A stretch of DNA of 64,000 nucleotides from Parasedimentitalea psychrophila (GTDB lineage: Bacteria; Pseudomonadota; Alphaproteobacteria; Rhodobacterales; Rhodobacteraceae), in contig NZ_CP127247.1 of assembly GCF_030285785.1 (NCBI RefSeq), positions 744,001 to 808,000 on the forward strand, in the 5' to 3' direction. Position 1 is the stretch's first letter, and each line of letters opens with the position of its first letter. The notes beneath the pieces were generated by a model that made no database searches, was not told where the DNA came from, and worked only from the letters and a program-made list of their open reading frames with translations. Positions 34,923 through 43,953 of this stretch are shown piece after piece. The position numbers and the translations under genes are program-made.

Positions 34923-35623
34923 CAGCGCCCCTCGCTCTCGGTGTGGCTAAGCCGGTGGATCATCAGATTCACTGCGACCGCCAGGGCAATCAGCACAAAG
35001 CCCAGCGCCAGAGCCAGCGCAAAATCACCCTTACCGGTCTCCAAGGCAATCGCCGTCGTCAGCACACGGGTTGCATGGTCGATATTGCCGCCAACGATCA
35101 TAATCGCCCCGACCTCGCCAATGGCGCGACCGAACCCCGCCAGCGCCGCCGTCAACAGCGCCCGTCGACCATCCCAGAGCAACGCCTGAATGCGCTGAAA
35201 CTGGGTGGTATTCAAAGAGATCAGCAGGTCGTGGTAATCGCCCCACAATTCCCGCAGGGATTGATGCGCGATCGAGGCAATCAGCGGCACAATGATGATC
35301 ACTTGGGCAATAATCATTGCGGTTGGCGTGAACAGCAGCCCAAACACCCCAAATGGCCCGGACCGGGACAGAAACACATAGACCACAAGCCCAACCACCA
35401 CCGGCGGCAATCCCATCAGCGCATTCAGCACAGCAATGGTCATGCGGCGCAGGCGAAACCGGCGCACCACCAGAAAGGCCGCAAACGGCAGCGCAAGTAC
35501 AGAGGCCACCAGCAGCGCCGTCAAAGTCACCCGTAGCGACCGCAGGCTGATCTCGACCAGATCAGCATCCATCGTCGCCAGCAGCCAAAAGGCCTGTGTC
35601 AATCCTCCCCACAAGTCAGACAT
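34919..35623 (-). CDS. tupB: Tungstate ABC transporter permease
   Basis: 234 residues from the ATG at 35623, chosen because AGGAG lies about 12 bases upstream; an earlier in-frame ATG (35653) has no RBS. Hydrophobic helices and the cytoplasmic EAA-type loop (AALAGFGRAIGEVGAIMIVGG) are of the TupB/ModB type. First gene of the tup operon. Confidence 0.92.
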   Translation of the reverse strand: MSDLWGGLTQAFWLLATMDADLVEISLRSLRVTLTALLVASVLALPFAAFLVVRRFRLRRMTIAVLNALMGLPPVVVGLVVYVFLSRSGPFGVFGLLFTPTAMIIAQVIIIVPLIASIAHQSLRELWGDYHDLLISLNTTQFQRIQALLWDGRRALLTAALAGFGRAIGEVGAIMIVGGNIDHATRVLTTAIALETGKGDFALALALGFVLIALAVAVNLMIHRLSHTESEGRW

Positions 35624-35668
35624 CGAATATAGATTTCTCCTGGCAGGGGTCACGGTTTTCGGCAGTGT

Positions 35669-35680
35669 AACACGGGTGTT
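35669..35680 (-). promoter_or_regulatory. Small palindrome upstream of tupB
   Basis: AACAC-GG-GTGTT on the plus strand is a perfect 5-bp inverted repeat, 46 bp upstream of the tupB ATG. It is a possible operator for a tungstate-responsive regulator; evidence is limited to symmetry and position. The rest of 35681-35916 shows no gene. Confidence 0.3.
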
Positions 35681-35916
35681 GCCAGATCCAAATCACAGCA
35701 TCAGACCTAGCAATAGGCAAAAACGACCAACCCTGCCCAAAAGGTCAGATTGGCCCTCAAAAACACCCCCTGCTGAGATGGCGGGTCACATTGTACCGGG
35801 CGGGTACGGCTGTCTCTGAGTTTTGCTCAATTTCCCCGAAGAATGGCAATCACTGGCGGTCAGTGTAGCGCTAAAACCACCTGCTTGCCCTCCCCACGAT
35901 GGCAGAGCCGCACAAA

Positions 35917-37068
35917 TCAGACCGGGCAGCCGCGCTGCCAAACCGTTTGGATCTGCAGTGCCGCGTTCAAGTGCAGCACATCTGCCTGCCGCCCCGCGGC
36001 CAGAGAGCCCAGATGTGCCGCTCCAATCAGCGCAGCGGGAACCTCACCGGCCATAGCCAGAGCCTGCTCCAAAGAGAGCCCGCACATTTCAACTAGATTG
36101 CCCACAGCACTTGCCAGCTCCAGATGGGCCCCGGCCAGAGTGCCATCAGCAAGGCTCAGCCGGTTGCCGCTGCGGTGTATCTGGCGCCCGTTCAGGCTGA
36201 AACTCTCGATCTCCGACCCGGCAGTGGCCATAGCATCGCTGACCAGAAAAATCTGCCCCGGTCCGCATTTTGCCTGTAACGCCAGAGACATACTGGCAGG
36301 ATGCACATGGATCCCATCGGCAATCAGACCGGCAGATAACCCACCCAAGGCAAGCGCCGCACCAACGGTACCGGGCTCGCGTCCAGTGATCTGGCTTTGG
36401 GCGTTGAACAGATGAGTGACACAGCGGGCGCCGGCCTTGGCCGCGGCCGCGCAGGTGTCAAAATCTGCCTCTGTATGCCCCAGCGACACCAGAACACCGG
36501 CACCGCTCAGGGTCGCAATCTGGGCATTGGTGACGGTTTCAGGGGCAACGGTAATCTTCAAGACAGGCAGCCGCGACGCGGCCTGCAACAACAGCTCCAA
36601 ATCGGTATCGCTCATCGGGCGGATCAAGGCTGCATCATGGGCGCCCTTACGGGCCTTGGACAAATGCGGCCCCTCCAGATGCAGGCCCAGAATCCCCGGT
36701 ACGTCGGCGGCCAGCGCCGCCTCGACCGCCCTGATGGCAGCTTGCACATGTCCGGGAGTATCGGTGATCAGGGTTGGCAGAATAGAGGTGGCGCCGATTG
36801 CGGCATGGGCCTGCGCAATTGTCCGCAGAGTAGCCAAATCCTGGGTATCGTTCAGCATCACCCCGCCGCCACCATTGACCTGAAGATCGACAAATCCGGG
36901 CACCAGATAGCCGCCAGCCAGATCAATTTCAACGGCCTCGGGGGGCACCTGCTGATCCGAGACGATGCCCTCCAGCCGCGCCCCGCGCAGTAGCAGCACT
37001 TTATCCCGGCAGAACTGCCCGCCCTCCAGTATCGATGCTCCCTTCAGTGCGGTCAGCTGCTTCTTCAT
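35917..37068 (-). CDS. nagA: N-acetylglucosamine-6-phosphate deacetylase
   Basis: 383 residues. Amidohydrolase motifs in order: GFVDLQVNGGGG, LHLEGPHLSKARKGAHD (metal Glu), VSLGHTEADF (metal His), THLFNAQS (metal His), IADGIHVHP (substrate His) and LVSDAMA (catalytic Asp). It removes acetate from GlcNAc-6-P to give glucosamine-6-P. The start overlaps the nagB-II stop by 4 bp. Last gene of the leftward amino-sugar operon. Confidence 0.96.
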   Translation of the reverse strand: MKKQLTALKGASILEGGQFCRDKVLLLRGARLEGIVSDQQVPPEAVEIDLAGGYLVPGFVDLQVNGGGGVMLNDTQDLATLRTIAQAHAAIGATSILPTLITDTPGHVQAAIRAVEAALAADVPGILGLHLEGPHLSKARKGAHDAALIRPMSDTDLELLLQAASRLPVLKITVAPETVTNAQIATLSGAGVLVSLGHTEADFDTCAAAAKAGARCVTHLFNAQSQITGREPGTVGAALALGGLSAGLIADGIHVHPASMSLALQAKCGPGQIFLVSDAMATAGSEIESFSLNGRQIHRSGNRLSLADGTLAGAHLELASAVGNLVEMCGLSLEQALAMAGEVPAALIGAAHLGSLAAGRQADVLHLNAALQIQTVWQRGCPV

Positions 37069-38093
37069 ACCGTTTCCGTCACTTTCTTCAGATGCCGTGG
37101 CGCATCGGGATCGACCCCGCGCGATGTGGCTAAGGCCTCGACCATCGAGTAAAACGAAACGATCAGCGGCAGCGGGTCGGTCAGCCCATGATCACTGCGG
37201 ATATGGTCAATGCAGGTGGCGCCCTGCACCTTGGCGGTGGTGGCAAAAACCCGCGCGCCCTTACTGGCAATTTGATCGGCGACCTCTGCAAGCGCGCTTT
37301 CGGCGCCGTCCCCCGCAGCAAACCCCAGCACCGGAAACCCTGGCCCAACGATCGACACCGGCCCGTGCAGCACCTCAGCCGAAGAATAGCTTTCCGCGTG
37401 CAACTGGCAGGTCTCCTTGAACTTCAACGCCGCTTCGTTGGACACCGCAACAACAGGTCCCCGTCCCAAAGTGAACAGCGATTGCTGCCCGCCGATGGCG
37501 TCCCGCACCTCGGGCCAGTTGATCCTTGCGGCAGAGGCCAACTGCCCTGGCAGCGCCCGGATCGCCGCCAGCAGTTCTGCGTCTTGTTTCCATTCGGCCA
37601 GCAACCACAGCCCGGCAACCGCCGAGGTCACAAATGTCTTGGTGGCGGCAACACTCAGCTCGGGTCCGGCCTGGATATCAATGGACTGGGCGCTGAGCCT
37701 GGCCAGCGGCGAGGTCGCATCATTGGTCAGTGCAACAGTCAGGGCACCATCGCGCCCGGCGCTGCGCGTCATGGCCACAATATCCGGGCTCTGCCCCGAC
37801 TGCGACACCGCCAGACTAAGGCCGCGGTTCAGGTTGAGGCGAGCGTCATAGACCGAGGCAACCGACGGCCCGACCGAAGCAACCGGCACCCCCAGCAACA
37901 GTTCCGACGCATATTTCACATAGGTGCATACATGGTCCGAGGATCCGCGTGCAACGGTCGTGAGAAACGCCGGGTCCAGCTCCCTGGCCACAGCAGCAAC
38001 CCGAGCGATATCCGCTGCGCCCAGGGTGAGCAGCCGGTCTACGGCCTCTGGGATTTCATCAATTTCGCGGCGCATTTTGGTGTTCTGGGTCAT
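37065..38093 (-). CDS. SIS-domain glucosamine-6-phosphate deaminase (NagB-II type)
   Basis: 342 residues with two SIS domains: TVARGSSDHVCTYVKY and SLAVSQSGQSPDIVAM in the first, TLGRGPVVAVSNEAALKFKETCQLHAES in the second. It resembles the isomerase half of GlmS without the glutaminase domain, as in NagB-II, which converts glucosamine-6-P to fructose-6-P and ammonia. There is no classical NagB in the cluster, so this enzyme most likely fills that step. AgaS-like ketose/aldose isomerase is the alternative. Confidence 0.88.
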   Translation of the reverse strand: MTQNTKMRREIDEIPEAVDRLLTLGAADIARVAAVARELDPAFLTTVARGSSDHVCTYVKYASELLLGVPVASVGPSVASVYDARLNLNRGLSLAVSQSGQSPDIVAMTRSAGRDGALTVALTNDATSPLARLSAQSIDIQAGPELSVAATKTFVTSAVAGLWLLAEWKQDAELLAAIRALPGQLASAARINWPEVRDAIGGQQSLFTLGRGPVVAVSNEAALKFKETCQLHAESYSSAEVLHGPVSIVGPGFPVLGFAAGDGAESALAEVADQIASKGARVFATTAKVQGATCIDHIRSDHGLTDPLPLIVSFYSMVEALATSRGVDPDAPRHLKKVTETV

Positions 38094-38104
38094 ACTGTCA
38101 GGTC

Positions 38105-38863
38105 CTATTGGTCGGCCAGCCGCAACTCAGCCACAAAATCATAAGCATCGCCGCGATAGATAGAGCGGGTGAACTCGACCACCCGGCGGTTGGGCAGATA
38201 CGAGGTGCGCGCGATGCGCAGGCCGGCCGCGCCGGGTTCTACCCCCAACAACTTGGCATCCTCGCCCCCCAGATTTATCGCCGAAATCCGTTGCAGGGCG
38301 CGCACCGGACGGTTGCCGCTGGCCTCCAGCACCTTATACAAAGAGGTTTCCACCTGCAGCGGATTGGGCAGGATATCCACCGGCAACGAGGCCCTCTCGA
38401 TCGCCATAGGCCGGTTATCAGCCCGGCGTAGTCGCTCCACCCTGGCAACCGATTCACCCGGCGACAGGGCCAGCACCATTTCCTCTTCGGGCGATGGCAT
38501 ATGAATTCCACGCCCCAACCACTCACTGGAGGAACTCAAGCCGCGCCGCACCATGTCCTCGGTAAAGGAGGTCAGCAGGGACAGGGATTGTTCAACCTTT
38601 GGCGGCGCGTCTGAGACAAAACTGCCAGAGCCCTGGCGCTGAACAACGATGCCGCGATCCACCAGATCCTGCATCGCGCGACGCACCGTGACGCGCGACA
38701 AACCGGTCAGGCTTGCGATCTCACGCTCGGCCGGCAGGGGCGCGCCTTTGGGTAATAACCCATCCTGAATGGCCGCCTCGATCCTTGAGCGCAGCCGCAC
38801 ATAACGAGGGCCAGTCACGTCATCCAGCCACTCTCCGGGTTTAAAGAGGTCATCAGCGGTCAT
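38105..38863 (-). CDS. GntR/HutC-family transcriptional regulator
   Basis: 252 residues. N-terminal winged helix: PLPAEREIASLTGLSRVTVRRAM (quoted in part; residues 41-63), then DRGIVVQRQGSGSFVS. The C-terminal UTRA effector domain contains PMAIERASLP and FTRSIYRGDAYDF. NagR/NagQ relatives respond to GlcNAc-6-P or GlcN-6-P. It lies in the operon between nagK and nagB-II, suggesting autoregulation. The paired direct-repeat sites at 39753-39769 and 39887-39903 are its likely targets (inference). Confidence 0.92.
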   Translation of the reverse strand: MTADDLFKPGEWLDDVTGPRYVRLRSRIEAAIQDGLLPKGAPLPAEREIASLTGLSRVTVRRAMQDLVDRGIVVQRQGSGSFVSDAPPKVEQSLSLLTSFTEDMVRRGLSSSSEWLGRGIHMPSPEEEMVLALSPGESVARVERLRRADNRPMAIERASLPVDILPNPLQVETSLYKVLEASGNRPVRALQRISAINLGGEDAKLLGVEPGAAGLRIARTSYLPNRRVVEFTRSIYRGDAYDFVAELRLADQ

Positions 38864-39750
38864 ATCTGTTCCTGCCAGATCTGCATCGCAAAGCGACGCG
38901 CCAATTCCAACGCACCATCCAGCGCCTCGCCCTGAGGGGCCATCATGCCGGATGAAATTTCCGGCGGCAGGAAATCAACGTAATGCGCAGCAACGCCACC
39001 GATCGCACACAGGCACTCCCCCGGCTGACGGCCCAGCGCCACCAGCGCCTTGCAGATATAATCCGCCCCGGCGGCCATCAGGATACGCCCGGCGGCATCA
39101 CCGGACTTTGCCGCCCGCACCACCTGCGGCGCATAAACGCCATAGTCGGCGGGCTGGGCCGCAACTGTAAACCGCACGATCTGGGCCGCATCATGCTGGA
39201 ATTCACCCAGACAAGCCTCAACCAGATCGCTGCTACCCTCCACCCCGTCCAGCACCAGCAGCGCCCGGAGCAACAGCTCTTTGCCCAGCCAACCGGCCGA
39301 AGCCTGATCCCCCAGCACAGCGCCATAGCCGCCGACAAAGGCAACGGTCTCGCCGCATTGACGCGCCAAGAAAGAGCCGGTGCCAATCCCGATCAAACAG
39401 CCGGACCGCAGACCCAAAGCACCGACCACCGCAGCCCGGCGATCATCTTCGATCTGAACATGGCGACAGGGTAACTTGTCAGCCACCAATCGCGCCGAAC
39501 CCGCATCCGTCACCCCGGCCAGCCCCGCATAAAGCGGGATGTCAGCCAGTTGTGCCATATTGAGACCAGCCTGCGCGGCCAGCTCAGCAAGCCCGGAGGT
39601 CAACGTCTCTATCGCCGCATCAGGTGCGGAGAAAACATTGGCACTGCCGCGCCGGACAGTCACCATTCCCCCCGGCGCATTCAGCGCAAACCGGCACGAG
39701 GTGCCGCCGCCATCAATGGCAATATAGGGCCTATGCAGTGAATCGCTCAT
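38860..39750 (-). CDS. N-acetylglucosamine kinase, BadF/BadG/BcrA/BcrD family
   Basis: 296 residues from the ATG at 39750; the open frame extends further upstream but crosses the operator region. ATPase motifs: IAIDGGGTSCRFAL (phosphate 1), YAGLAGVTD, and GIGTGSFLARQ (phosphate 2). This family includes GlcNAc kinase and MurK, which acts on both GlcNAc and MurNAc. With murQ divergent, phosphorylation of both sugars is possible. The repeat AATACC...AATACC begins 3 bp upstream of the start codon and covers its RBS position. Confidence 0.88.
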   Translation of the reverse strand: MSDSLHRPYIAIDGGGTSCRFALNAPGGMVTVRRGSANVFSAPDAAIETLTSGLAELAAQAGLNMAQLADIPLYAGLAGVTDAGSARLVADKLPCRHVQIEDDRRAAVVGALGLRSGCLIGIGTGSFLARQCGETVAFVGGYGAVLGDQASAGWLGKELLLRALLVLDGVEGSSDLVEACLGEFQHDAAQIVRFTVAAQPADYGVYAPQVVRAAKSGDAAGRILMAAGADYICKALVALGRQPGECLCAIGGVAAHYVDFLPPEISSGMMAPQGEALDGALELARRFAMQIWQEQI

Positions 39751-39752
39751 AA

Positions 39753-39769
39753 AATACCTATACAATACC
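39753..39769 (-). promoter_or_regulatory. Operator 1 of the amino-sugar divergon, next to the nagK start
   Basis: On the minus strand GGTATT-GTATA-GGTATT is a direct repeat with an 11-bp period. It lies 3 bp upstream of the nagK ATG. It is the inverted counterpart of operator 2 with one base difference. Confidence 0.65.
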
Positions 39770-39820
39770 TTTGAGCGAAATAAAAGAGCCGCACCAAAGC
39801 CAATTTTCCGATTATCGTCG

Positions 39821-39852
39821 AAACCAAGCCAAATATCACCCAAACCAAGCCA
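39821..39852. repeat. Direct repeat AAACCAAGCCA, 21-bp period
   Basis: AAACCAAGCCA occurs at 39821-39831 and 39842-39852, two helical turns apart, between the two operators. A weaker copy (CACCAAAGCCA) lies at 39792-39802. It could be an activator or second regulator site. Confidence 0.45.
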
Positions 39853-39886
39853 GAAACCGATGCCGCCGAATAAATGGTGGACAAAA

Positions 39887-39903
39887 GGTATTGCATAGGT
39901 ATT
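39887..39903 (+). promoter_or_regulatory. Operator 2 of the amino-sugar divergon, upstream of murQ
   Basis: GGTATT-GCATA-GGTATT, the same 11-bp-period direct repeat as operator 1, ends 30 bp before the murQ ATG. Confidence 0.65.
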
Positions 39904-39933
39904 TACTAAACCCAACCTGGGAGGGAGAATCAC

Positions 39934-40827
39934 ATGGCTGCGACAGCATCGCCGCAAACAGAGACACTGCACGGTGACGCTGCCGGGCTGGACCTGCGTG
40001 CGGACGCTGAAATTCTATCGCAGCTGCTGCGCGCCCAGCAGGCGGCACTTGGCGCCATGACCAGCGCCCTCCCCGCGCTCGCCTCTGCCAGCGAACTGCT
40101 GGTCAGATCCATTCGCAAGGGGGGCCGCATCCACTATGTCGCGGCCGGCTCATCCGCCCTGATGGGATTGGCCGATGGCGCTGAAATTCCCGGCACCTTT
40201 GGCCTGAAGGCTGATCGCATCATGATCCATATGGCTGGCGGCGTGCCGATGAATGGCGACATGCCGGGATACACCGAAGATGATGCCGCCGCCGCACGGG
40301 TTGCCGCCGAGACCGTGCGGGCGCAGGACGTGGTCATTGCCATTTCCGCCAGCGGTTCCACCGCCTACCCTCTGCGCTTTGCGCAAGCAGCGCGCGATCG
40401 CGGCGCGGCCATTATATCCATCGCCAACAACGCCGACGCGCCGTTGTTTGCGCTGGCCGATGTCGCCATTCACCTGGACACTCCGCCGGAGTTGATTGCC
40501 GGCTCGACCCGACTGGGGGCAGCCACGGCCCAAAAGGTCGCCCTGAATATGATATCGACCCTGACCGGCATCCGCCTGGGCCATGTGTTCGATGGCATGA
40601 TGGTCAATCTGGTGGCCGACAACGAAAAACTGCGCGCGCGCGCAGTTGGAATTGTTACCCGCATTACCGGCGTTTCTGACGCCACTGCGCGAGACTGTTT
40701 GCAGCAAGCAGATGGTGCGGCCAAAGCCGCCGTTCTGCTGGCAGCCGGAGCCACATCCATTCAACACGCAAATAAACTCATTGAGCAGAGCAACGGAGAC
40801 CTGCGTGCCGCCATGCGGCACCTATAA
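39934..40827 (+). CDS. murQ: N-acetylmuramic acid 6-phosphate etherase
   Basis: 297 residues. SIS-domain motifs of MurQ are visible: RIHYVAAGSSALMGLADGAEIPGTFG (in part; substrate loop with Glu), GYTEDDAAAARVAAE (second Glu) and IAISASGSTAYPLRFA. It cleaves the lactyl ether of MurNAc-6-P to give GlcNAc-6-P and D-lactate. An RBS (GGGAGGGAG) precedes the ATG. First gene of the rightward amino-sugar operon. No anhydroMurNAc kinase is in the window. Confidence 0.92.
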   Translation: MAATASPQTETLHGDAAGLDLRADAEILSQLLRAQQAALGAMTSALPALASASELLVRSIRKGGRIHYVAAGSSALMGLADGAEIPGTFGLKADRIMIHMAGGVPMNGDMPGYTEDDAAAARVAAETVRAQDVVIAISASGSTAYPLRFAQAARDRGAAIISIANNADAPLFALADVAIHLDTPPELIAGSTRLGAATAQKVALNMISTLTGIRLGHVFDGMMVNLVADNEKLRARAVGIVTRITGVSDATARDCLQQADGAAKAAVLLAAGATSIQHANKLIEQSNGDLRAAMRHL

Positions 40828-40870
40828 AAATGGCCATAAAGCCAAAAAACGATTATTAAGGGAGAAAGAC

Positions 40871-42121
40871 ATGAACCGGAAACTACTCAGCCTGGCACTT
40901 CTGGGCTCGACCATTTTGGGTGGCGCTGCTGCTGCCGAAGTCACGCTAACGATTGAGAGCTGGCGCAATGACGACCTGATCCTTTGGCAGGACAAGATCA
41001 TTCCTGCCTTTGAAGCCGCCAACCCTGATATCAAAGTCAAATTCACCCCCTCGGCCCCGGCGGAATATAACGCTGTGCTGAACTCAAAACTGGATGCGGG
41101 CAGCGCCGGCGATCTGATCACCTGTCGCCCCTTTGATGCCTCACTGGCGCTGTATGACGCCGGCCACCTTGCCGACCTCTCGGACCTAGACGGCATGTCG
41201 AACTTCTCGGACGTTGCCAAATCAGCCTGGCAGACCGACGACGCCGCCGCCTCATTCTGTATGCCGATGGCCTCGGTGATCCACGGCTTTATCTACAACA
41301 AAGATGCCTTTGCCGAGTTGGGCCTTGAGGTTCCGGAAACCGAAGCCGAGTTCTTTGCCGCACTTGAGACCATCAAGGCCGACGGCAACTATATCCCGAT
41401 GGCGATGGGCACCAATGACCAGTGGGAAGCCGCCACTATGGGTTATAACAACATTGGCCCCAACTACTGGAAGGGCGAAGAAGGCCGTCTGGCGCTGATC
41501 GCTGGCGATCAAAAGCTGACCGATCCGCAGTGGGTTGCCCCCTATGAGGCGCTGGCCAAATGGGGTGAGTATCTGGGCGACGGCTATGAGGCACAGACCT
41601 ACCCTGACAGCCAGAACATCTTTACCCTGGGTCGCGCCGCGATCTATCCGGCCGGCAGCTGGGAGATCACCGGTTTTAACGCCCAGGCCGATTTTGCCAT
41701 GGGGGCCTTCAAGCCGCCAGTGATGAACGCCGGTGACACCTGCTACATCTCGGATCACACCGACATTGCACTGGGCATGAATGCTGCATCCCCCAATGCC
41801 GAGGCCGCCAAGACCTTCCTCAACTGGATGGGCACATCCGAGTTTGCCTCGATCTACGCCAACGCGCTGCCGGGCTTCTTCTCGCTGTCCAACCACGATG
41901 TGGCGATGGAAGATCCGCTGGCACAGGAATTCGTCAGCTGGCGCGGCGAATGTGAATCCACCATCCGCTCAACCTATCAGGTTCTGTCACGCGGCACTCC
42001 GAATCTGGAAAACGAGACCTGGGGCGCATCCGTGGCGGCTATCAAAGGCAGCAAATCAGCCAGCGATCTTGGCATGGAGCTGCAGGACGGCCTGGCCAGC
42101 TGGTACGCGCCACAGAAGTAA
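40871..42121 (+). CDS. Sugar ABC transporter substrate-binding protein
   Basis: 416 residues from the ATG at 40871 (GGGAGAAAG RBS). Signal peptide LLSLALLGSTILGGAAAA. The mature protein is a family 1 (MalE-like) solute-binding protein: TLTIESWRNDD, then NPDIKVKFTPSAPAEYNAVL, and later GRAAIYPAGSWEITGF. In this operon the ligand is probably GlcNAc, MurNAc or a muropeptide/chito-sugar; specificity is inferred from context only. Confidence 0.92.
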   Translation: MNRKLLSLALLGSTILGGAAAAEVTLTIESWRNDDLILWQDKIIPAFEAANPDIKVKFTPSAPAEYNAVLNSKLDAGSAGDLITCRPFDASLALYDAGHLADLSDLDGMSNFSDVAKSAWQTDDAAASFCMPMASVIHGFIYNKDAFAELGLEVPETEAEFFAALETIKADGNYIPMAMGTNDQWEAATMGYNNIGPNYWKGEEGRLALIAGDQKLTDPQWVAPYEALAKWGEYLGDGYEAQTYPDSQNIFTLGRAAIYPAGSWEITGFNAQADFAMGAFKPPVMNAGDTCYISDHTDIALGMNAASPNAEAAKTFLNWMGTSEFASIYANALPGFFSLSNHDVAMEDPLAQEFVSWRGECESTIRSTYQVLSRGTPNLENETWGASVAAIKGSKSASDLGMELQDGLASWYAPQK

Positions 42122-42139
42122 CACCACTCACGTATCAAA

Positions 42140-42166
42140 GTTCCGGGCCCTCTGTTGGCCCGGAAC
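42140..42166 (+). repeat. GC-rich stem-loop after the sugar-binding protein gene
   Basis: GTTCCGGGCC and GGCCCGGAAC form a 10-bp perfect stem with a 7-base loop in the 66-bp spacer before the permease gene. It likely stabilises the binding-protein mRNA. Confidence 0.65.
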
Positions 42167-42187
42167 ATTCAATAGGAAGAGGCTGGC

Positions 42188-43102
42188 ATGAAGAAAACAG
42201 GCATCAAATGGCACATCGTTGTATTCTTGGCGCCTGCCGTGCTGGTCTATACTGCCATCATGATCTTCCCGCTGTTCAATACATTGCGGCTAGCGCTGTA
42301 CACCGAGGTCGATCAGGTGCGCCACTTTGTCGGGCTGGATAACTTCCGCACCCTGTTTGGCAATCCCCATTGGTCGGGGCAGTTCTGGAATGCCCTGGGC
42401 AACAATATGTGGTTCTTCTTCGTCCATATGATCGTGCAGAACCCGATTGGCATTGCCCTTGCCGCCATCCTCAGCCATCCGCGCCTGCGCTTTGCCGCGA
42501 TCTATCGCACCGCCATTTTTGTGCCCACCATCCTGTCCTTTGTGATCGTCGGCTTTGCCTGGAAACTGATCCTGTCACCGATCTGGGGCATCACCCCGGA
42601 CATGCTGAAAGCAGTGGGGCTGAAGTGGCTTTTTGCGCCCTATCTGGGCAAAGAAGAATACGCGCTGACCACCCTGGCGCTGATCTCGGTCTGGCAATTT
42701 GTCGGCATCCCGATGATGCTGATCTATGCCGCCCTGCTGTCGATCCCCGAAGAGGTGCTGGAGGCCGGCGAAGTCGATGGTATCACCGGGTTCTCGGCCT
42801 TCTGGAAGATCAAACTGCCGCTGATCCTGCCGTCGATCGGCATTATCTCGATCCTGACCTTTGTCGGCAACTTCAACGCCTTTGATCTGATCTACACCAC
42901 CCAGGGCGCGCTGGCAGGGCCGGCCTTCTCGACCGATATTCTGGGTACCTTCATGTATCGCACCTTCTTTGGCTTCCAGCTGCAACTGGGGGATCCGCAT
43001 ATGGGATCGGCCATCGCCAGCGGCATGTTTGGCATCATCCTGATCGGCGTCTGCATCTACCTGTTTGGTATCCAGACCCGGCTACGCCGCTATCAGTTTT
43101 AA
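42188..43102 (+). CDS. Sugar ABC transporter permease (MalF-like)
   Basis: 304 residues with six predicted helices and the EAA loop EVLEAGEVDGITGFSAFWKIKLPLI (in part; near residues 192-216). First membrane subunit of the amino-sugar importer; 11 bp separate it from the next permease. Confidence 0.93.
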   Translation: MKKTGIKWHIVVFLAPAVLVYTAIMIFPLFNTLRLALYTEVDQVRHFVGLDNFRTLFGNPHWSGQFWNALGNNMWFFFVHMIVQNPIGIALAAILSHPRLRFAAIYRTAIFVPTILSFVIVGFAWKLILSPIWGITPDMLKAVGLKWLFAPYLGKEEYALTTLALISVWQFVGIPMMLIYAALLSIPEEVLEAGEVDGITGFSAFWKIKLPLILPSIGIISILTFVGNFNAFDLIYTTQGALAGPAFSTDILGTFMYRTFFGFQLQLGDPHMGSAIASGMFGIILIGVCIYLFGIQTRLRRYQF

Positions 43103-43113
43103 GGAGGCCATGG

Positions 43114-43953
43114 ATGTCCAACGCCCGCGCCAACCCGTTCAACAGCATTGCCGTGCATGTCGCGCTGCTGACCTATACCGCCATTGCGCTGTTCCCGGTA
43201 TTTGTGATCCTGATCAACAGCTTCAAGACCCGCAAAGCTATTTTTCGCGACCCATTGGCGCTGCCCGATGGCGATACCTTTACCCTGATCGGCTATCAGA
43301 CGGTGATGAAGCAGGGGGATTTCTTCCTCTACTTCCAGAACTCGATGATCGTCACTGTCGCCACTCTGTTCTTTGTGCTGCTGTTTGGCGCCATGGCCGC
43401 CTTTGCGCTGGCCGAGTATCGGTTCAAGGGCAATTTGCTGCTGGGGCTGTATCTGGCGCTGGGGATCATGATCCCGATCCGCATCGGCACCGTCGCCATT
43501 CTTGAAATGATGGTCGCCAGCGGGCTGGTAAACACGCTGTGGGCGCTGATCCTGGTCTATACCGCGCAGGGGCTGCCGCTGGCGGTGTTTATCCTGTCCG
43601 AGTTCATGCGCCAGGTCTCGGATGACCTGAAAAACGCCGGCCGCATTGACGGATTGTCGGAGTACACCATCTTTTTCAGGCTGGTATTGCCGCTGGTGCG
43701 CCCGGCGATGGCAACAGTGGCGGTGTTCAACATGATCCCGATCTGGAATGATCTGTGGTTCCCGCTGATCCTGGCCCCGGCCGAGGAAACCAAGACCCTG
43801 ACCCTGGGCAGCCAGGTGTTCATTGGCCAGTTTGTCACCGACTGGAACGCGGTGCTGTCGGCGCTGTCGATGGCGATCCTGCCGGTGATGATCCTCTATG
43901 TGATCTTCTCACGCCAGCTGATCCGGGGCATCACATCAGGAGCTGTGAAATGA
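43114..43953 (+). CDS. Sugar ABC transporter permease (MalG-like)
   Basis: 279 residues, six helices, EAA loop DDLKNAGRIDGLSEYTIFF near residue 170. Second membrane subunit of the importer. Its stop overlaps the next start (ATGA). Confidence 0.93.
   Translation: MSNARANPFNSIAVHVALLTYTAIALFPVFVILINSFKTRKAIFRDPLALPDGDTFTLIGYQTVMKQGDFFLYFQNSMIVTVATLFFVLLFGAMAAFALAEYRFKGNLLLGLYLALGIMIPIRIGTVAILEMMVASGLVNTLWALILVYTAQGLPLAVFILSEFMRQVSDDLKNAGRIDGLSEYTIFFRLVLPLVRPAMATVAVFNMIPIWNDLWFPLILAPAEETKTLTLGSQVFIGQFVTDWNAVLSALSMAILPVMILYVIFSRQLIRGITSGAVK

Noticed and set aside
38860-39972. Longer N-terminus for the GlcNAc kinase
   Set aside because: The extra 74 codons cross the operator region and have no homology-like features; the ATG at 39750 gives the expected kinase N-terminus.
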